Part shown: piece after piece, positions 17,838 through 28,140 of the stretch
Numbering within the stretch: position 1 is the first letter of the stretch
How the letters are laid out: each line of letters opens with the position of its first letter
Assembly: GCA_023838465.1 (NCBI GenBank)
Contig: JAIVEQ010000006.1
Coordinates: 1-64,000, forward strand
Origin: Candidatus Thiodiazotropha sp.
GTDB lineage: Bacteria; Pseudomonadota; Gammaproteobacteria; Chromatiales; Chromatiaceae
DNA: 64,000 nucleotides
Direction: 5' to 3'
Position numbers and translations under genes: made by a program
The notes under the pieces: generated by a model
Databases searched by the model: none
Seen by the model: only the letters and a program-made list of their open reading frames with translations
What the model was told of the DNA's origin: nothing

Positions 17838-19631
17838 ATGAGCGAAAAGAAACCACTTGGAATCACTGATGTTGTACTACGTGACGCCCATCAGTCCCTG
17901 TTTGCAACCAGAATGCGTATCGACGATATGCTGCCAATTGCTGAAAAGCTGGATAATGTCGGCTTTTGGTCATTGGAGACTTGGGGAGGCGCTACCTTTG
18001 ACGCCTGCATACGTTTTCTTGGTGAAGACCCTTGGGAGCGCATACGCACCCTAAAGGCGGCTATGCCTAAAACTCCCATGCAGATGCTTTTTCGCGGCCA
18101 GAATATTCTGGGGTATCGACACTATGCAGATGATGTGGTCGATAAGTTTGTTGAGAGAGCAGCCACCAATGGTGTGGATGTATTCCGAATCTTCGACGCG
18201 ATGAATGATCTGCGTAATCTTGAGACAGCGATCAAGGCTACGCTGAAGGTAGATAAGCATGCTCAGGGAACTATGTCATATACCGTCAGTCCTGTGCATA
18301 ACATGGATTATTGGCTCGATATGGGTAAGCGCCTGGAAGAGATGGGCTGCCACTCAATCTGCATCAAGGATATGGCGGGTCTGCTGAATCCCTATCTCGG
18401 CTATGAGTTGGTAACTCATCTGAAGGAGACTATCTCAATCCCGATCGCTATGCATAGCCATGCCACGACCGGCATGAGCACTGCGACCAATATCAAGGTG
18501 GCTGAAGCCGGCATTGATATGGTTGATACTTCCATCTCCGCGATGAGTATGACCTATGGTCACTCGGCTACTGAATCTGTGGTTGCGATATTGAAGGAGA
18601 GTGATCGTGATACCGGGCTTGATCTCAATCTATTGGAAGAAATAGCCGGTTATTTTCGTGAAGTACGGAAAAAATATGCCAAATTTGAGGGTTCGCTAAA
18701 GGGTGTTGATTCTCGCATCCTGGTGGCACAAGTACCTGGTGGCATGTTGACCAATATGGAAAATCAGCTGAGGGAGCAGGGTGCAAGTGATAAATTGGAT
18801 GAAGTTCTCGAAGAAATTCCCAAGGTACGGAAGGATCTGGGTTACATTCCACTTGTTACCCCGACCTCGCAGATAGTCGGTACCCAGGCAGTCATCAATG
18901 TCATGATGGGCGAGCGTTACAAGACCATTGCCAAAGAGACGGAAGGCGTTCTGAAAGGTGAGTATGGTGCTACGCCGGCCCCAGTAAACAGTGAACTCCA
19001 GGCTAAAGTGCTCGAACAAGGAGCGGAACCTGTTACTTGTCGTCCTGCTGATCTGCTCGATGATGAGATGGATAGCCTCACTGCAGAATTCCATGGACTG
19101 GTCGAAGAGCATGGCATTAAAGTGGCTGCAGATGATGTCGATGATGTTCTTATCTACGCACTCTTTCCGCAAGTAGGCCTTAAATTCCTCAAAAATCGTG
19201 ATAATCCTGATGCCTTTGAGCCGGCTCCTGGTATCGAGCAACCGGTTCCTGCCCAGACCCAAGTGCCTGCTACAACAGTCGGCAGCGGACCAGAGTCCTA
19301 TCAGGTTGAGGTCAATGGAGTCACATACAACGTTAAAGTCTCTCCTACCGGCGCTGTGACTGATGTTGCTCAAGCATCGACACCAGCTGCTGAAACAGCT
19401 GTTGCGTCGAGTGGCGGCGGGGCAACAGTAGCCGCCCCATTATCCGGCAATATCCATGCTATCAAGGTGGCAGTCGGAGACCAGGTGGCTGCGGGTGATG
19501 TTGTGATGGTGCTCGAAGCGATGAAAATGGAGACAGAAGTACGTGCTAGTTCAGGAGGAACAATAGACCAGGTGCTGGTGAAAGAGGGCGATGCTGTTCA
19601 GGTCGGATCACCCCTGTTGAGCCTGTCCTGA
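17838..19631 (+). CDS. oadA: Oxaloacetate decarboxylase alpha subunit, biotin-containing
   Basis: Transfers the carboxyl group of oxaloacetate to enzyme-bound biotin, giving pyruvate. 597 residues: an N-terminal TIM-barrel carboxyltransferase domain ([12 protein letters not shown] at about 15-26 and metal-ligand pattern [10 protein letters not shown]), a conserved carrier domain, an Ala/Pro-rich linker, and a C-terminal biotinyl domain with EAMKMET and biotinylated Lys563. It lies between oadG (74 bp before) and oadB (about 60 bp after). The same fold is used by pyruvate carboxylase subunit B, but the neighbouring beta and gamma subunits favour the Na+ pump. Confidence 0.94.
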   Translation: MSEKKPLGITDVVLRDAHQSLFATRMRIDDMLPIAEKLDNVGFWSLETWGGATFDACIRFLGEDPWERIRTLKAAMPKTPMQMLFRGQNILGYRHYADDVVDKFVERAATNGVDVFRIFDAMNDLRNLETAIKATLKVDKHAQGTMSYTVSPVHNMDYWLDMGKRLEEMGCHSICIKDMAGLLNPYLGYELVTHLKETISIPIAMHSHATTGMSTATNIKVAEAGIDMVDTSISAMSMTYGHSATESVVAILKESDRDTGLDLNLLEEIAGYFREVRKKYAKFEGSLKGVDSRILVAQVPGGMLTNMENQLREQGASDKLDEVLEEIPKVRKDLGYIPLVTPTSQIVGTQAVINVMMGERYKTIAKETEGVLKGEYGATPAPVNSELQAKVLEQGAEPVTCRPADLLDDEMDSLTAEFHGLVEEHGIKVAADDVDDVLIYALFPQVGLKFLKNRDNPDAFEPAPGIEQPVPAQTQVPATTVGSGPESYQVEVNGVTYNVKVSPTGAVTDVAQASTPAAETAVASSGGGATVAAPLSGNIHAIKVAVGDQVAAGDVVMVLEAMKMETEVRASSGGTIDQVLVKEGDAVQVGSPLLSLS

Positions 19632-19693
19632 TATGAACCCCTGCACCACCATTATTAGTGCACCCCTCACGGTGTTTAACTGAGGATTATTGG

Positions 19694-20833
19694 ATGATTG
19701 AAATTGGCTTTGAACCACTATGGCAGTCCACAGGGATAGCCAATCTGGAATGGGGTCAGGTGCTGATGATGGGTGTCGGCTCGCTATTGATCTATCTTGC
19801 GATCGTCAAAAAGTTCGAACCATTACTACTGGTGCCAATCGGTTTTGGTGCGATTCTCAGTAACATTCCACTGGCAGATATCAGCGGCAGTGAGGGCTTG
19901 TTAGGCTATATCTATCATGTCGGTATAGAAACCGGTGTATTTCCACTGCTGATCTTCATGGGGGTTGGAGCACTGACAGATTTTGGTGCTCTTATTGCCA
20001 TGCCATGGACCCTGCTTTTGGGTGCTGCTGCGCAATTTGGCATATTTGTCACCCTGTTGGGAGCATTGGCACTCAATTTTATACCCGGCTTCGATTTTTC
20101 ATTGGCGGATGCCTCTGCGATTGCGATCATTGGTGGTGCTGATGGTCCGACAGCTATCTTCCTGGCTTCAAGGCTGTCCCCCGATTTACTGGGCGCTATT
20201 GCGGTTGCAGCTTACTCATACATGGCCTTGGTACCGATTATCCAACCACCGATCATGCGATTGTTGACCACCGAAACCGAGCGGAATGTGGTGATGCAGC
20301 AATTACGCCATGTCACCAAGTTGGAAAAGATCCTGTTTCCGTTTGCGGTACTTCTGCTATGCGCGATTTTTCTCCCATCGGCTGCGCCATTGATCGGTAT
20401 GCTTACCTTTGGCAATTTGTTGAGAGAGTGCGGCGTTGTCGAGCGCTTGAGTCATGCATCCCAGAACGAGATTATCAACATTGTAACGATCTTTTTGGGA
20501 CTGGCTGTCGGTTCAAAGCTTTCGGCAGATAAGTTCCTCACCGTAGAAACCTTGGGAATCTTAGCATTAGGTGCATTTGCTTTCTGTATAGGAACAGCGA
20601 CTGGCATCATTATGGGTAAGATCATGTATCGGGTCACCGGAGGCAAGGTTAACCCCTTAATTGGGGCTGCAGGTGTCTCTGCAGTGCCGATGGCGGCTCG
20701 GGTGGTCAATAAGGTTGGCCTTGAAACCAATCACCATAATTTCTTACTCATGCACGCCATGGGGCCTAATGTGGCAGGTGTTATCGGATCCGCAGTAGCT
20801 GCCGGTATCCTACTTGCCTTAGTCGGTGGCTAA
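19694..20833 (+). CDS. oadB: Oxaloacetate decarboxylase beta subunit, Na+ pump
   Basis: Integral membrane subunit that decarboxylates carboxybiotin and exports Na+. ATG 19694 is preferred to the upstream in-frame GTG at 19658: GAGGA lies about 9 bases before it, and the resulting N-terminus ([22 protein letters not shown]) matches the family. 379 residues with about nine or ten membrane segments. Family motifs: [10 protein letters not shown] (with the Asp implicated in Na+ binding in Klebsiella OadB) and the C-terminal [15 protein letters not shown] and [14 protein letters not shown]. It ends the oadGAB unit. Confidence 0.92.
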   Translation: MIEIGFEPLWQSTGIANLEWGQVLMMGVGSLLIYLAIVKKFEPLLLVPIGFGAILSNIPLADISGSEGLLGYIYHVGIETGVFPLLIFMGVGALTDFGALIAMPWTLLLGAAAQFGIFVTLLGALALNFIPGFDFSLADASAIAIIGGADGPTAIFLASRLSPDLLGAIAVAAYSYMALVPIIQPPIMRLLTTETERNVVMQQLRHVTKLEKILFPFAVLLLCAIFLPSAAPLIGMLTFGNLLRECGVVERLSHASQNEIINIVTIFLGLAVGSKLSADKFLTVETLGILALGAFAFCIGTATGIIMGKIMYRVTGGKVNPLIGAAGVSAVPMAARVVNKVGLETNHHNFLLMHAMGPNVAGVIGSAVAAGILLALVGG

Positions 20834-20911
20834 TTCTGGTTTAGGACACCACGCGAGTGCATCCAAGTCATTTTGACATGGATGCACTACTCATAATATG
20901 ATTGCGCGCTT

Positions 20912-21439
20912 ATGTCGAAGCGCTTTCCAGATCGATTGGATCCATGGCGTTGCGCTGATCTCGGTAAAGCGTTCAGCGGCCAGCTACCTTTGGATGCCTT
21001 ATTAAGGCTGAGTGCGTGCTTGCTGAAGCCTGCTGGAGTGGTCCATTTTGAGCTGATTTTCAGCCGTGATCCGCAACGGCGGGCGATACTCAGCGGTTGG
21101 CTTAAGACAGCGTTGTCACTACAGTGTCAGCGGTGTCTCGAAGAGGTGATTCTGCCGATCGATATCCGCCTGTCTCAGGTTTTCGTCCGAGGATTGGATG
21201 AGGCTGGACTGCTGTCCGAATCGCTGGATCCCTGTCTGGTTGAAGAGGAGCAGGTGACCTTCACGGATTTGATTGAAGATGAGCTTCTTCTGGCATTGCC
21301 TCAAGTGGCTATGCATGACTCAGGAATCTGTCCTGCATCCCTGTTGGCATCGCCCGACGAGATGCCGATAGAGAGCAACGAACAAGAGCGAGAAAACCCG
21401 TTTGCAGTTCTAGCAGAACTCAAACGAGACAAGCATTAA
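20912..21439 (+). CDS. yceD: YceD (DUF177) large-subunit rRNA accumulation protein
   Basis: 175 residues, close to E. coli YceD (173). The conserved LQCQRCLEEV (about 70-79) and the acidic EDELLLALPQVAMH block are present. Family members are needed for normal 23S rRNA levels and are nearly always encoded just upstream of rpmF, as here (35 bp). No strong ribosome binding site is visible before the ATG at 20912. Confidence 0.92.
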   Translation: MSKRFPDRLDPWRCADLGKAFSGQLPLDALLRLSACLLKPAGVVHFELIFSRDPQRRAILSGWLKTALSLQCQRCLEEVILPIDIRLSQVFVRGLDEAGLLSESLDPCLVEEEQVTFTDLIEDELLLALPQVAMHDSGICPASLLASPDEMPIESNEQERENPFAVLAELKRDKH

Positions 21440-21474
21440 TTTGGTTAACGTAAAAAATATTCAGGAGATCAGCC

Positions 21475-21654
21475 ATGGCTGTTCAAAAAAGCAGAAAGAC
21501 TCCCTCCAGACGTGGCATGCGTCGCGCCCACGATGCCCTGACGAATGAGACACTCTCAATCGATTCCACTTCAGGTGAAACGCATCTGCGCCACAATGTG
21601 TCTGCAGATGGCTTCTACAAAGGCCGCAAGGTAGTTAATACCAAGGGCGAGTGA
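21475..21654 (+). CDS. rpmF: 50S ribosomal protein L32
   Basis: 59 residues starting [20 protein letters not shown], the bL32 signature, and ending [10 protein letters not shown] plus a short tail. bL32 lies near the peptidyl-transferase and exit-tunnel region of the large subunit. The zinc-binding Cys pairs of some bL32 proteins are absent, which is normal for the gammaproteobacterial form. AGGAG is 6 bases before the ATG. It is the second gene of the yceD-rpmF-plsX-fab run. Confidence 0.97.
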   Translation: MAVQKSRKTPSRRGMRRAHDALTNETLSIDSTSGETHLRHNVSADGFYKGRKVVNTKGE

Positions 21655-21684
21655 TCTCCCTAACCTCCTTTTTTTCTATATGAA

Positions 21685-21720
21685 AACCCGTACAGGATAT
21701 CCTCCTTTGACGGGTTCTTT
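21685..21720 (+). terminator. Weak stem-loop between rpmF and plsX
   Basis: AACCCGT (21685-21691) pairs with ACGGGTT (21710-21716), followed by CTTTC. The stem is short and the U-tract poor, so partial attenuation is more likely than full termination. Confidence 0.45.
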
Positions 21721-21744
21721 CATATATGGGCGATTCAATAACGC

Positions 21745-22767
21745 ATGAGCAAGCCAGTTACAATCTCTTTGGACGCTATGGGAGGGGATATCGGCGTGGA
21801 TGTCGTTATACCTGCCGCTCTGGAATACCTCAGATGGGACAAGGAGACCGTGCTAGTCCTGGTAGGCGATCAGGATAAAATAAAGAAAAAGCTGGGGCAT
21901 CACCCGTTTGGTGAACGACTACACATCAAACATGCGTCTGAAACAGTTGCCATGGATGAGTTACCCTCTAGGGCACTGCGAAAAAAGAAGGACTCATCCA
22001 TGCGGGTCGCTATCGATCTGGTTAAGTCTGGTGAGGCCAATGCCTGCGTAAGTGCAGGCAATACAGGTGCTTTGATGGCGACATCGCGTTTTGTGTTGAA
22101 GATGCTGCCAAATATTGACCGACCCGCAATTATTTCCGCTCTACCATCGATTAAGGGCCAGACTTTCATGTTGGACCTTGGCGCAAATGTGGATTGCAGT
22201 GCCGAACATCTATTCCAGTTTGCAGTCATGGGTAGTGAGACCGTTGCTGCGGTAACAGACATCAGCAACCCTACGATTGGATTGTTGAACATCGGCCAGG
22301 AGGAGATCAAGGGTAACGAGCAGGTCAAAGGTGCCCATGAACTGCTTACACAAAGTTCACTCAACTATGTGGGTTATGTGGAAGGTGATGACATCTACCA
22401 GGGGGGTACAGATGTCGTTGTTTCGGACGGCTTTGTAGGCAATATCGCCCTCAAGAGCAGTGAAGGTGTTGCGAAGATGATTAGCCACTTCATCAAATTG
22501 GAATTTACGAAAAATCCACTAACAAAATTAGCAGGATTGCTTGCTATGCCAGTGTTAAAGGCTTTTCGTAAACGTATCGATCACAGACGTTATAATGGCG
22601 CCAGCCTGCTAGGGCTGCGTGGGATTGTGATCAAAAGTCATGGTGGTGCTGATAAATTGGCCTTTATGAATGCCATCAGTATCGCGCGTAAGGAGGTTTC
22701 GAGTGATGTCCCGCGGCGTATTGCAGAGCAGGTCAAAACTCATATGGAAAAAAAGGAAATCGCGTGA
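21745..22767 (+). CDS. plsX: Phosphate acyltransferase PlsX
   Basis: Converts acyl-ACP and phosphate to acyl-phosphate for glycerolipid synthesis, at the cytoplasmic face of the membrane. 340 residues with the N-terminal [10 protein letters not shown], the [10 protein letters not shown] block and the C-terminal [12 protein letters not shown]. The stop overlaps the GTG start of fabH by four bases, implying translational coupling. Confidence 0.95.
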   Translation: MSKPVTISLDAMGGDIGVDVVIPAALEYLRWDKETVLVLVGDQDKIKKKLGHHPFGERLHIKHASETVAMDELPSRALRKKKDSSMRVAIDLVKSGEANACVSAGNTGALMATSRFVLKMLPNIDRPAIISALPSIKGQTFMLDLGANVDCSAEHLFQFAVMGSETVAAVTDISNPTIGLLNIGQEEIKGNEQVKGAHELLTQSSLNYVGYVEGDDIYQGGTDVVVSDGFVGNIALKSSEGVAKMISHFIKLEFTKNPLTKLAGLLAMPVLKAFRKRIDHRRYNGASLLGLRGIVIKSHGGADKLAFMNAISIARKEVSSDVPRRIAEQVKTHMEKKEIA

Positions 22768-23732
22768 TCTACTCGCGTATCACAGGTACAGGTGGCTATC
22801 TGCCTGAAAAAATACTGACCAACAAAGATCTGGAAAAAATTGTCGACACCACTGATCAGTGGATTTTCGAGCGTACAGGTATCCGCAAACGCCACATTGC
22901 TGAAGAGGGTGAATATACCTGTGATCTGGCAGAAAAGGCTGCCCGCAATGCAATTGATATGGCAGGTCTTAAACCGAGCGATATCGATCTGATTGTTGTA
23001 GCCACGACCACGGCTGATCAGGTATTCCCCAGCACCGCTTGTCTGCTGCAGGCCAGACTTGGTATTCGCGGTCCAGCTGCATTCGATATCCAGGCTGTTT
23101 GTACAGGTTTCGTGTATGCCCTCGGCGTAGCCGATAAATTTGTCCGTACCGGGTCATCCAAGCGAGCCCTGGTGGTGGGCGCTGAAACTTTCTCCCGTAT
23201 CCTTGACTGGAATGACCGAAATACCTGTGTGTTATTTGGTGATGGTGCCGGAGCTGTTGTCATCGAGGCCAATGATGAACCAGGTATCATCTCAACACAT
23301 CTGCATGCGGATGGTGCCTATGAGAGCTTGTTGCGTGTGCCGTCCGGTATCTCACGGGGTTATAGTGAACTACAGCAGGGATCGGCTTATGTGGAGATGC
23401 GGGGCCATGAGGTTTTCAAGGTTGCGGTGACTACCTTAGGTCGTATTGTCGACGAGACCCTGGCTGCAAATGGCATGGAAAAATCTGATATCGATTGGCT
23501 GATCCCTCATCAGGCCAATATTAGAATTATCAATGCCACAGCGAAAAAATTACAAACCCCTATGGATCGTGTTGTTGTGACTGTTGATGAGCATGGGAAC
23601 ACGTCAGCGGCATCTGTTCCTTTGGCCCTGGATGTGGCAGTTAGAGACGGCCGAATCAAGCGGGGCGAGACCATCCTTATGGAGGCTTTTGGTGGCGGAT
23701 TCACTTGGGGCTCCGTGCTGGCAAAATTCTAA
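22764..23732 (+). CDS. fabH: 3-oxoacyl-ACP synthase III
   Basis: Condenses acetyl-CoA with malonyl-ACP to start fatty-acid synthesis. 322 residues from a GTG start overlapping the plsX stop; AAGGAAA precedes it. Catalytic Cys113 lies in DIQAVCTGF, His in IPHQANIRI (about 246-254) and Asn in [13 protein letters not shown] (about 276). All three catalytic residues are present. Confidence 0.96.
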   Translation: MIYSRITGTGGYLPEKILTNKDLEKIVDTTDQWIFERTGIRKRHIAEEGEYTCDLAEKAARNAIDMAGLKPSDIDLIVVATTTADQVFPSTACLLQARLGIRGPAAFDIQAVCTGFVYALGVADKFVRTGSSKRALVVGAETFSRILDWNDRNTCVLFGDGAGAVVIEANDEPGIISTHLHADGAYESLLRVPSGISRGYSELQQGSAYVEMRGHEVFKVAVTTLGRIVDETLAANGMEKSDIDWLIPHQANIRIINATAKKLQTPMDRVVVTVDEHGNTSAASVPLALDVAVRDGRIKRGETILMEAFGGGFTWGSVLAKF

Positions 23733-23750
23733 TCTTGTGGCGGCTTGTGT

Positions 23751-24692
23751 ATGAGTAACTCTTCATTCTGTATTGTCTTTCCAGGTCAAGGCTCTCAATC
23801 CATCGGCATGCTGAGCGCACTTGCAGAGGCCCATCCTGTTATAAGTCAGACCTTTACTGAGGCAGCTGATACGTTGGGTTATGATCTTTGGAGCTTGACC
23901 CAAAATGGTCCGGTAGAGGCATTGAATCAAACTACAAAGACCCAGCCTGCCATGCTTGCTGCCGGTGTGTCCGTGTGGCGTGTCTGGCAGGAACAGGGTG
24001 GTGCCAAGCCTATGCTCATGGCAGGCCATAGCCTGGGTGAATATTCGGCACTGGTTTGTGCAGGGGCAATCGAATTTGCTGATGCTGTAAAACTAGTCTC
24101 TGAGCGCGGACGCTTTATGCAAGAGGCAGTACCGGAAGGTAGTGGCGGTATGGCGGCCATCCTCGGACTTGATGACGCTAAGGTAGAAGAGGTCTGTGCC
24201 GCTGCGGCATCTGGTGAAGTTGTTGAAGCAGTCAATTTCAACTCGCCGGGTCAAGTCGTTATAGCCGGTGATAAGCGTGCGGTTGATCGTGCCTGTGAAC
24301 TTGCCAAGGCTGCAGGTGCTAAGCGAGCCTTGCCTTTACCCGTCAGCGTGCCTTCTCACTGCGCACTGATGAAACCAGCCGCAGAACGTTTGCAAGAGCA
24401 ATTGAGCGCAATTTCCATTTCCTCTCCATCCATTCCCGTTTTACACAATGTCAATGTGGAGCAGGCAAGTGATGCCGACTCTATTCGTGAACTCCTCACT
24501 GCACAGTTGTATAGTCCGGTACGTTGGGCTGAAACAGTGCAAAAGATGGCAGCATCAGGGTGTACAAATTTGTTGGAAGTAGGCCCGGGTAAAGTGCTTG
24601 CCGGTTTGACCAAGAGAATCGACCGTGGCCTCACAGGGATGCCGATATTCGATACAAAAAGCCTGAATCATGCTTTGGAGGCAATGAGATGA
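23751..24692 (+). CDS. fabD: Malonyl-CoA:ACP transacylase
   Basis: Moves malonyl from CoA to ACP. ATG 23751 is chosen over a TTG two codons upstream, giving MSNSSFCIVFPGQGSQ and 313 residues. Catalytic Ser94 is in GHSLGEYSAL and the partner His in SVPSHCALM (about 203). It overlaps fabG by four bases. Confidence 0.95.
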   Translation: MSNSSFCIVFPGQGSQSIGMLSALAEAHPVISQTFTEAADTLGYDLWSLTQNGPVEALNQTTKTQPAMLAAGVSVWRVWQEQGGAKPMLMAGHSLGEYSALVCAGAIEFADAVKLVSERGRFMQEAVPEGSGGMAAILGLDDAKVEEVCAAAASGEVVEAVNFNSPGQVVIAGDKRAVDRACELAKAAGAKRALPLPVSVPSHCALMKPAAERLQEQLSAISISSPSIPVLHNVNVEQASDADSIRELLTAQLYSPVRWAETVQKMAASGCTNLLEVGPGKVLAGLTKRIDRGLTGMPIFDTKSLNHALEAMR

Positions 24693-25432
24693 GTCTGGAA
24701 AATGAGATCGCTCTGGTTACCGGGGCCAGTCGTGGGATAGGTGCTGCCATTGCTGATGCGCTGGCTGAGGCGGGTGCAACCGTGATTGGGACTGCGACCT
24801 CGGAAAAGGGGGCGCAAGCGATCACAGAGCGGATGCAGGCATCAGGCTATAAAGGCAGTGGTATGGTATTGGATGTTGCTGAAAGTGGCTCAATCGATGC
24901 CCTCATCGGGACACTTACCCAAGACTATGGCAATCCGAGCATCTTAGTCAATAACGCTGGGATTACCCGGGATAATCTCCTGATGCGTATGAAGGATGAT
25001 GAGTGGGAGAGTATTATCAATACAAACCTGTCATCTGTCTTTCGACTCAGTAAGGCGGTACTGCGTGGCATGATGAAGGCGCGTAAAGGACGTATCATCA
25101 ATATCTCGTCGGTAGTGGGTGCGATGGGGAATGCAGGGCAGACCAACTATGCTGCCGCCAAGGCCGGCATTCATGGCTTTACCCGTTCGTTGGCCCGAGA
25201 GGTGGGTTCAAGAGGCATCACTGTTAATTCTGTCGCGCCTGGCTTTATCGAGACAGATATGACAAATGAGCTTCCCGAGGCGCAACGTAAGAGTCTTGAG
25301 CAAAGTATTCCATTGCAGAAATTGGGTTTACCGGATGATATTGCCAATGCTGTCCTGTTCCTTGCGGGGCAAACTGGACGCTACATTACTGGTGAGACAC
25401 TCCATGTTAATGGTGGAATGTACATGAGTTGA
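24689..25432 (+). CDS. fabG: 3-oxoacyl-ACP reductase
   Basis: NADPH-dependent reduction of 3-oxoacyl-ACP in elongation. 247 residues of the short-chain dehydrogenase fold: cofactor motif TGASRGIG (about 11-18), NNAGI, Ser in INISSVVG (about 137-141) and the YAAAK pair Tyr/Lys. GGAGG precedes the ATG inside fabD. The 3' end has the usual NGGMYMS. Confidence 0.96.
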   Translation: MSLENEIALVTGASRGIGAAIADALAEAGATVIGTATSEKGAQAITERMQASGYKGSGMVLDVAESGSIDALIGTLTQDYGNPSILVNNAGITRDNLLMRMKDDEWESIINTNLSSVFRLSKAVLRGMMKARKGRIINISSVVGAMGNAGQTNYAAAKAGIHGFTRSLAREVGSRGITVNSVAPGFIETDMTNELPEAQRKSLEQSIPLQKLGLPDDIANAVLFLAGQTGRYITGETLHVNGGMYMS

Positions 25433-25627
25433 TGTGAAGAGTATGTGATATTTTGTAATAAATTACGTTAATAACATTCAATAAAATTATGTTATATAGT
25501 GATTTAATACAGATTACGCAGTGTGGGACTCATCTGAGGATTGCGCTTTTCTCGAGTGTTTTTTGTTACTACAATACCGCATCGGTCCTTTTCGAGGCCG
25601 ACGGTTAATTCAGAGGATATTAATAAC

Positions 25628-25861
25628 ATGAGCGATGTCGTAGAACGAGTTCGTAAAATTGTCGTAGAACAACTGGGCGTTAAAGATGAAGAAGTGACTC
25701 TCGAAGCATCCTTCGTTGATGATCTTGGCGCAGACTCTCTCGACACAGTGGAGCTGGTGATGGCCCTCGAAGAGGAATTTGAAACTGAGATTCCTGACGA
25801 AGAGGCGGAAAAGATTACAACTGTGCAGTTGGCTGTCAATTACATCAACGCACACAGTTAA
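25628..25861 (+). CDS. acpP: Acyl carrier protein
   Basis: 77-residue acidic carrier of fatty-acid intermediates; Ser37 in [10 protein letters not shown] receives phosphopantetheine. The start is ATG 25628 ([10 protein letters not shown]) with GAGGA 9 bases upstream, not the longer in-frame ATG at 25541. Nearly 200 bp separate it from fabG, so it probably has its own promoter. Separate high-level expression of acpP is usual. Confidence 0.96.
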   Translation: MSDVVERVRKIVVEQLGVKDEEVTLEASFVDDLGADSLDTVELVMALEEEFETEIPDEEAEKITTVQLAVNYINAHS

Positions 25862-25884
25862 TCCGTACGCTAAGTTTTTTTTTC

Positions 25885-25922
25885 AGGCCGCCAAGCTCTG
25901 CGGAATGGGACGCGGCCTTTTG
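25885..25922 (+). terminator. Probable terminator or attenuator between acpP and fabF
   Basis: AGGCCGC (25885-25891) pairs with GCGGCCT (25912-25918) around a 20-base loop, followed by TTTGCTTTTC. It would let acpP be transcribed at a higher level than fabF. Confidence 0.55.
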
Positions 25923-25961
25923 CTTTTCAGCAACACCACTGAAATTTGGGGGTAGTCTTAC

Positions 25962-27203
25962 ATGACTGCAAGAAGGGTTGTCGTTACTGGATTAGGCATG
26001 GTAGCGCCTGTTGGACTGGATATTCCAACTTCGTGGGACAATATACTGGCCGGTAAAAGCGGTATCCAACCAATTACCCACTTCGATGTCGGAACCTTCA
26101 CGACCCAGTTTGGTGGTCCAATCTACGGTTTCGAAATTACTGACTACATACCGAAGAAAGAAGCCAAGAAGATGGATAAGTTTATCCATTACGGCCTAGC
26201 GGCCGGTATTCAGGCAATCAAGGATGCGGGTTTGGAAGTTACTGATGACAATGCAGAGCGTATCGGTGTTCTGATCGGTTCAGGTATTGGTGGTATCACC
26301 GGTATCGAAAACAGCTATCAGGCCTACCTGGACGGTGGTCCGCGAAAGATTTCACCTTTTTTCGTACCCTCCAGCATTATCAATATGGTGTCCGGTAATC
26401 TCTCCATTATGTATGGACTGAAAGGGCCGAACTACTCTATTGTTTCTGCATGCAGTAGTGGCGCCCACAGTATAGCTGAGGCTGCGATGATGATACGTCA
26501 TGGTCGTACTGATGTGATGATTGCCGGTGGAGCTGAAATGGCGACATCACCTGTTGGCCTGGGTGGCTTTGCCGCTGCACGAGCCCTTTCTCGCCGTAAT
26601 GATGATCCTCAGGCTGCCAGTCGTCCTTGGGACAAGGATCGTGATGGATTTGTGCTGAGTGACGGAGCCGGTGTGGTTGTACTGGAAGAGTATGAGCAGG
26701 CTAAAGCACGTGGTGCGAAAATCTATGCCGAGTTGGTTGGGATAGGTATGAATTCCGACGCCTATCATATGACAGCACCGTCAGTCGACGGTTCTGGGGC
26801 TGCGAAGTGCATGGAGTTGGCGCTCAAGGATGGTGGTATCAATCTGCAGGAGGTTGATTACATCAACGCCCATGGTACCTCTACCCCAGCTGGCGATGTG
26901 GCCGAAACAATGGCTGTAAAGCGTGCCTTCGGTGATCATGCCCATAAGCTGTGTGTCAGTTCGACTAAATCGATGACCGGCCATATGCTGGGTGCTGCGG
27001 GTGGTGCTGAAGCGGTGTATACAATCCTGGCACTCTACAATCAAGTGGTACCCCCTACGATCAACCTGGAAAACCAGGATCCAGCCTGTGATCTGGATTA
27101 TGTACCCAATAGTACAAGAGAAATGAAGCTGGATGTGGTGATATCCAACTCATTTGGTTTTGGCGGTACTAACGGAACACTTGCTTTTCGTCGCTTAACC
27201 TAA
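25962..27203 (+). CDS. fabF: 3-oxoacyl-ACP synthase II
   Basis: Elongating condensing enzyme for fatty-acid synthesis. 413 residues. The catalytic triad is Cys164 ([10 protein letters not shown]), His in [11 protein letters not shown] (about 304) and His in [10 protein letters not shown] (about 341). [11 protein letters not shown] and the C-terminal [16 protein letters not shown] are diagnostic. It ends 13 bases before pabC. Confidence 0.96.
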   Translation: MTARRVVVTGLGMVAPVGLDIPTSWDNILAGKSGIQPITHFDVGTFTTQFGGPIYGFEITDYIPKKEAKKMDKFIHYGLAAGIQAIKDAGLEVTDDNAERIGVLIGSGIGGITGIENSYQAYLDGGPRKISPFFVPSSIINMVSGNLSIMYGLKGPNYSIVSACSSGAHSIAEAAMMIRHGRTDVMIAGGAEMATSPVGLGGFAAARALSRRNDDPQAASRPWDKDRDGFVLSDGAGVVVLEEYEQAKARGAKIYAELVGIGMNSDAYHMTAPSVDGSGAAKCMELALKDGGINLQEVDYINAHGTSTPAGDVAETMAVKRAFGDHAHKLCVSSTKSMTGHMLGAAGGAEAVYTILALYNQVVPPTINLENQDPACDLDYVPNSTREMKLDVVISNSFGFGGTNGTLAFRRLT

Positions 27204-27216
27204 CGCTGGATGCTCT

Positions 27217-28035
27217 TTGCTGATTAACGGCATTGCTGGTGATCAGGTTCCACTCTCGGATCGTGGTTTGCAGTATGGTGATGGCCTGTTTGAGACCCTC
27301 GCTGTTATTAATGGGCAGCCGGGATTGTGGCAGCATCACATCGCGCGTCTCTCTCGAGGAGAGCAGGTACTTGGCTTTCCTCCCTCCGACAAGCAGCTAC
27401 TTAAACGGGAAGCGCTCTCCCTGTGTGCCGGCCATGAGCGTGCTGTTTTAAAGATAATACTGACCCGCGGCAGTGGGGGCAGGGGGTACAGGCCCCCGGC
27501 ATCAAGTCATCCACGACGTATTCTCACGCTTCATCCCTGGCCGGACTATCCTAACGAGTGGTACGCCAAAGGTATCCGCTTAGGTATCTGCCATACCAGG
27601 GCCAGTCTAAACAGTCAGTTAGCTGGACTAAAGCACCTCAACCGTCTGGATCAGGTTTTGGCACGCAGTGAGTGGCAGGATCCAACGATTGCTGAAAGCC
27701 TGATGTTGGATGACAGGGGCAGGGTGATTTCCGGTACCCAGTCAAATCTCTTCATGATTCATGGTGAAACAATCCTGACGCCGGATCTCAGTCAGGCGGG
27801 TATCGCTGGTGTTGTGAGAGAGTTGGTTATTGAGCAGGCAAAACAACTCTCTCTACCGTTACGAATCACCGATTTTGTACTTGATGATGTTCAACAGGCC
27901 GATGCACTGTTTGTGACCAATTCGCTGATGGGAATCTGTCCTGTGGCAATCCTGGATCAGTACCACTTTAATATTGAGAAGATTCCACAAAAATTACACC
28001 AGGCCGTTGATGAGATCCTCAGGTCGGCCCTTTGA
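27217..28035 (+). CDS. pabC: 4-amino-4-deoxychorismate lyase
   Basis: PLP enzyme that releases p-aminobenzoate and pyruvate for folate synthesis. 272 residues from a TTG start; no ATG in frame fits the conserved N-terminus (INGIAGDQVPLSDRGLQYGDGLFET). The PLP lysine lies in LKHLNRLDQVLA (about 140), and ISGTQSNLFM and FVTNSLMGICPV are class IV aminotransferase signatures. Its place between fabF and mltG is the standard gammaproteobacterial order. Confidence 0.93.
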   Translation: MLINGIAGDQVPLSDRGLQYGDGLFETLAVINGQPGLWQHHIARLSRGEQVLGFPPSDKQLLKREALSLCAGHERAVLKIILTRGSGGRGYRPPASSHPRRILTLHPWPDYPNEWYAKGIRLGICHTRASLNSQLAGLKHLNRLDQVLARSEWQDPTIAESLMLDDRGRVISGTQSNLFMIHGETILTPDLSQAGIAGVVRELVIEQAKQLSLPLRITDFVLDDVQQADALFVTNSLMGICPVAILDQYHFNIEKIPQKLHQAVDEILRSAL

Positions 28036-28140
28036 CCGGGATAAATCCTCTCCACGAGCTGGCACTAGTTAGTCGATATCATCAACACTCTTTGACGTAT
28101 TTACAGTTCATCCAGGTTATTTTTCCAGTAGAATGGCGCT

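Noticed and set aside
18696..19373. 225-codon minus-strand frame inside oadA
   Set aside because: Fully antisense to a clear oadA with intact domains; composition is that of a shadow frame.
25541..25627. N-terminal extension of the acyl carrier protein from an upstream in-frame ATG
   Set aside because: The extension is basic and unlike any ACP; ATG 25628 has a ribosome binding site and gives the standard 77-residue protein.
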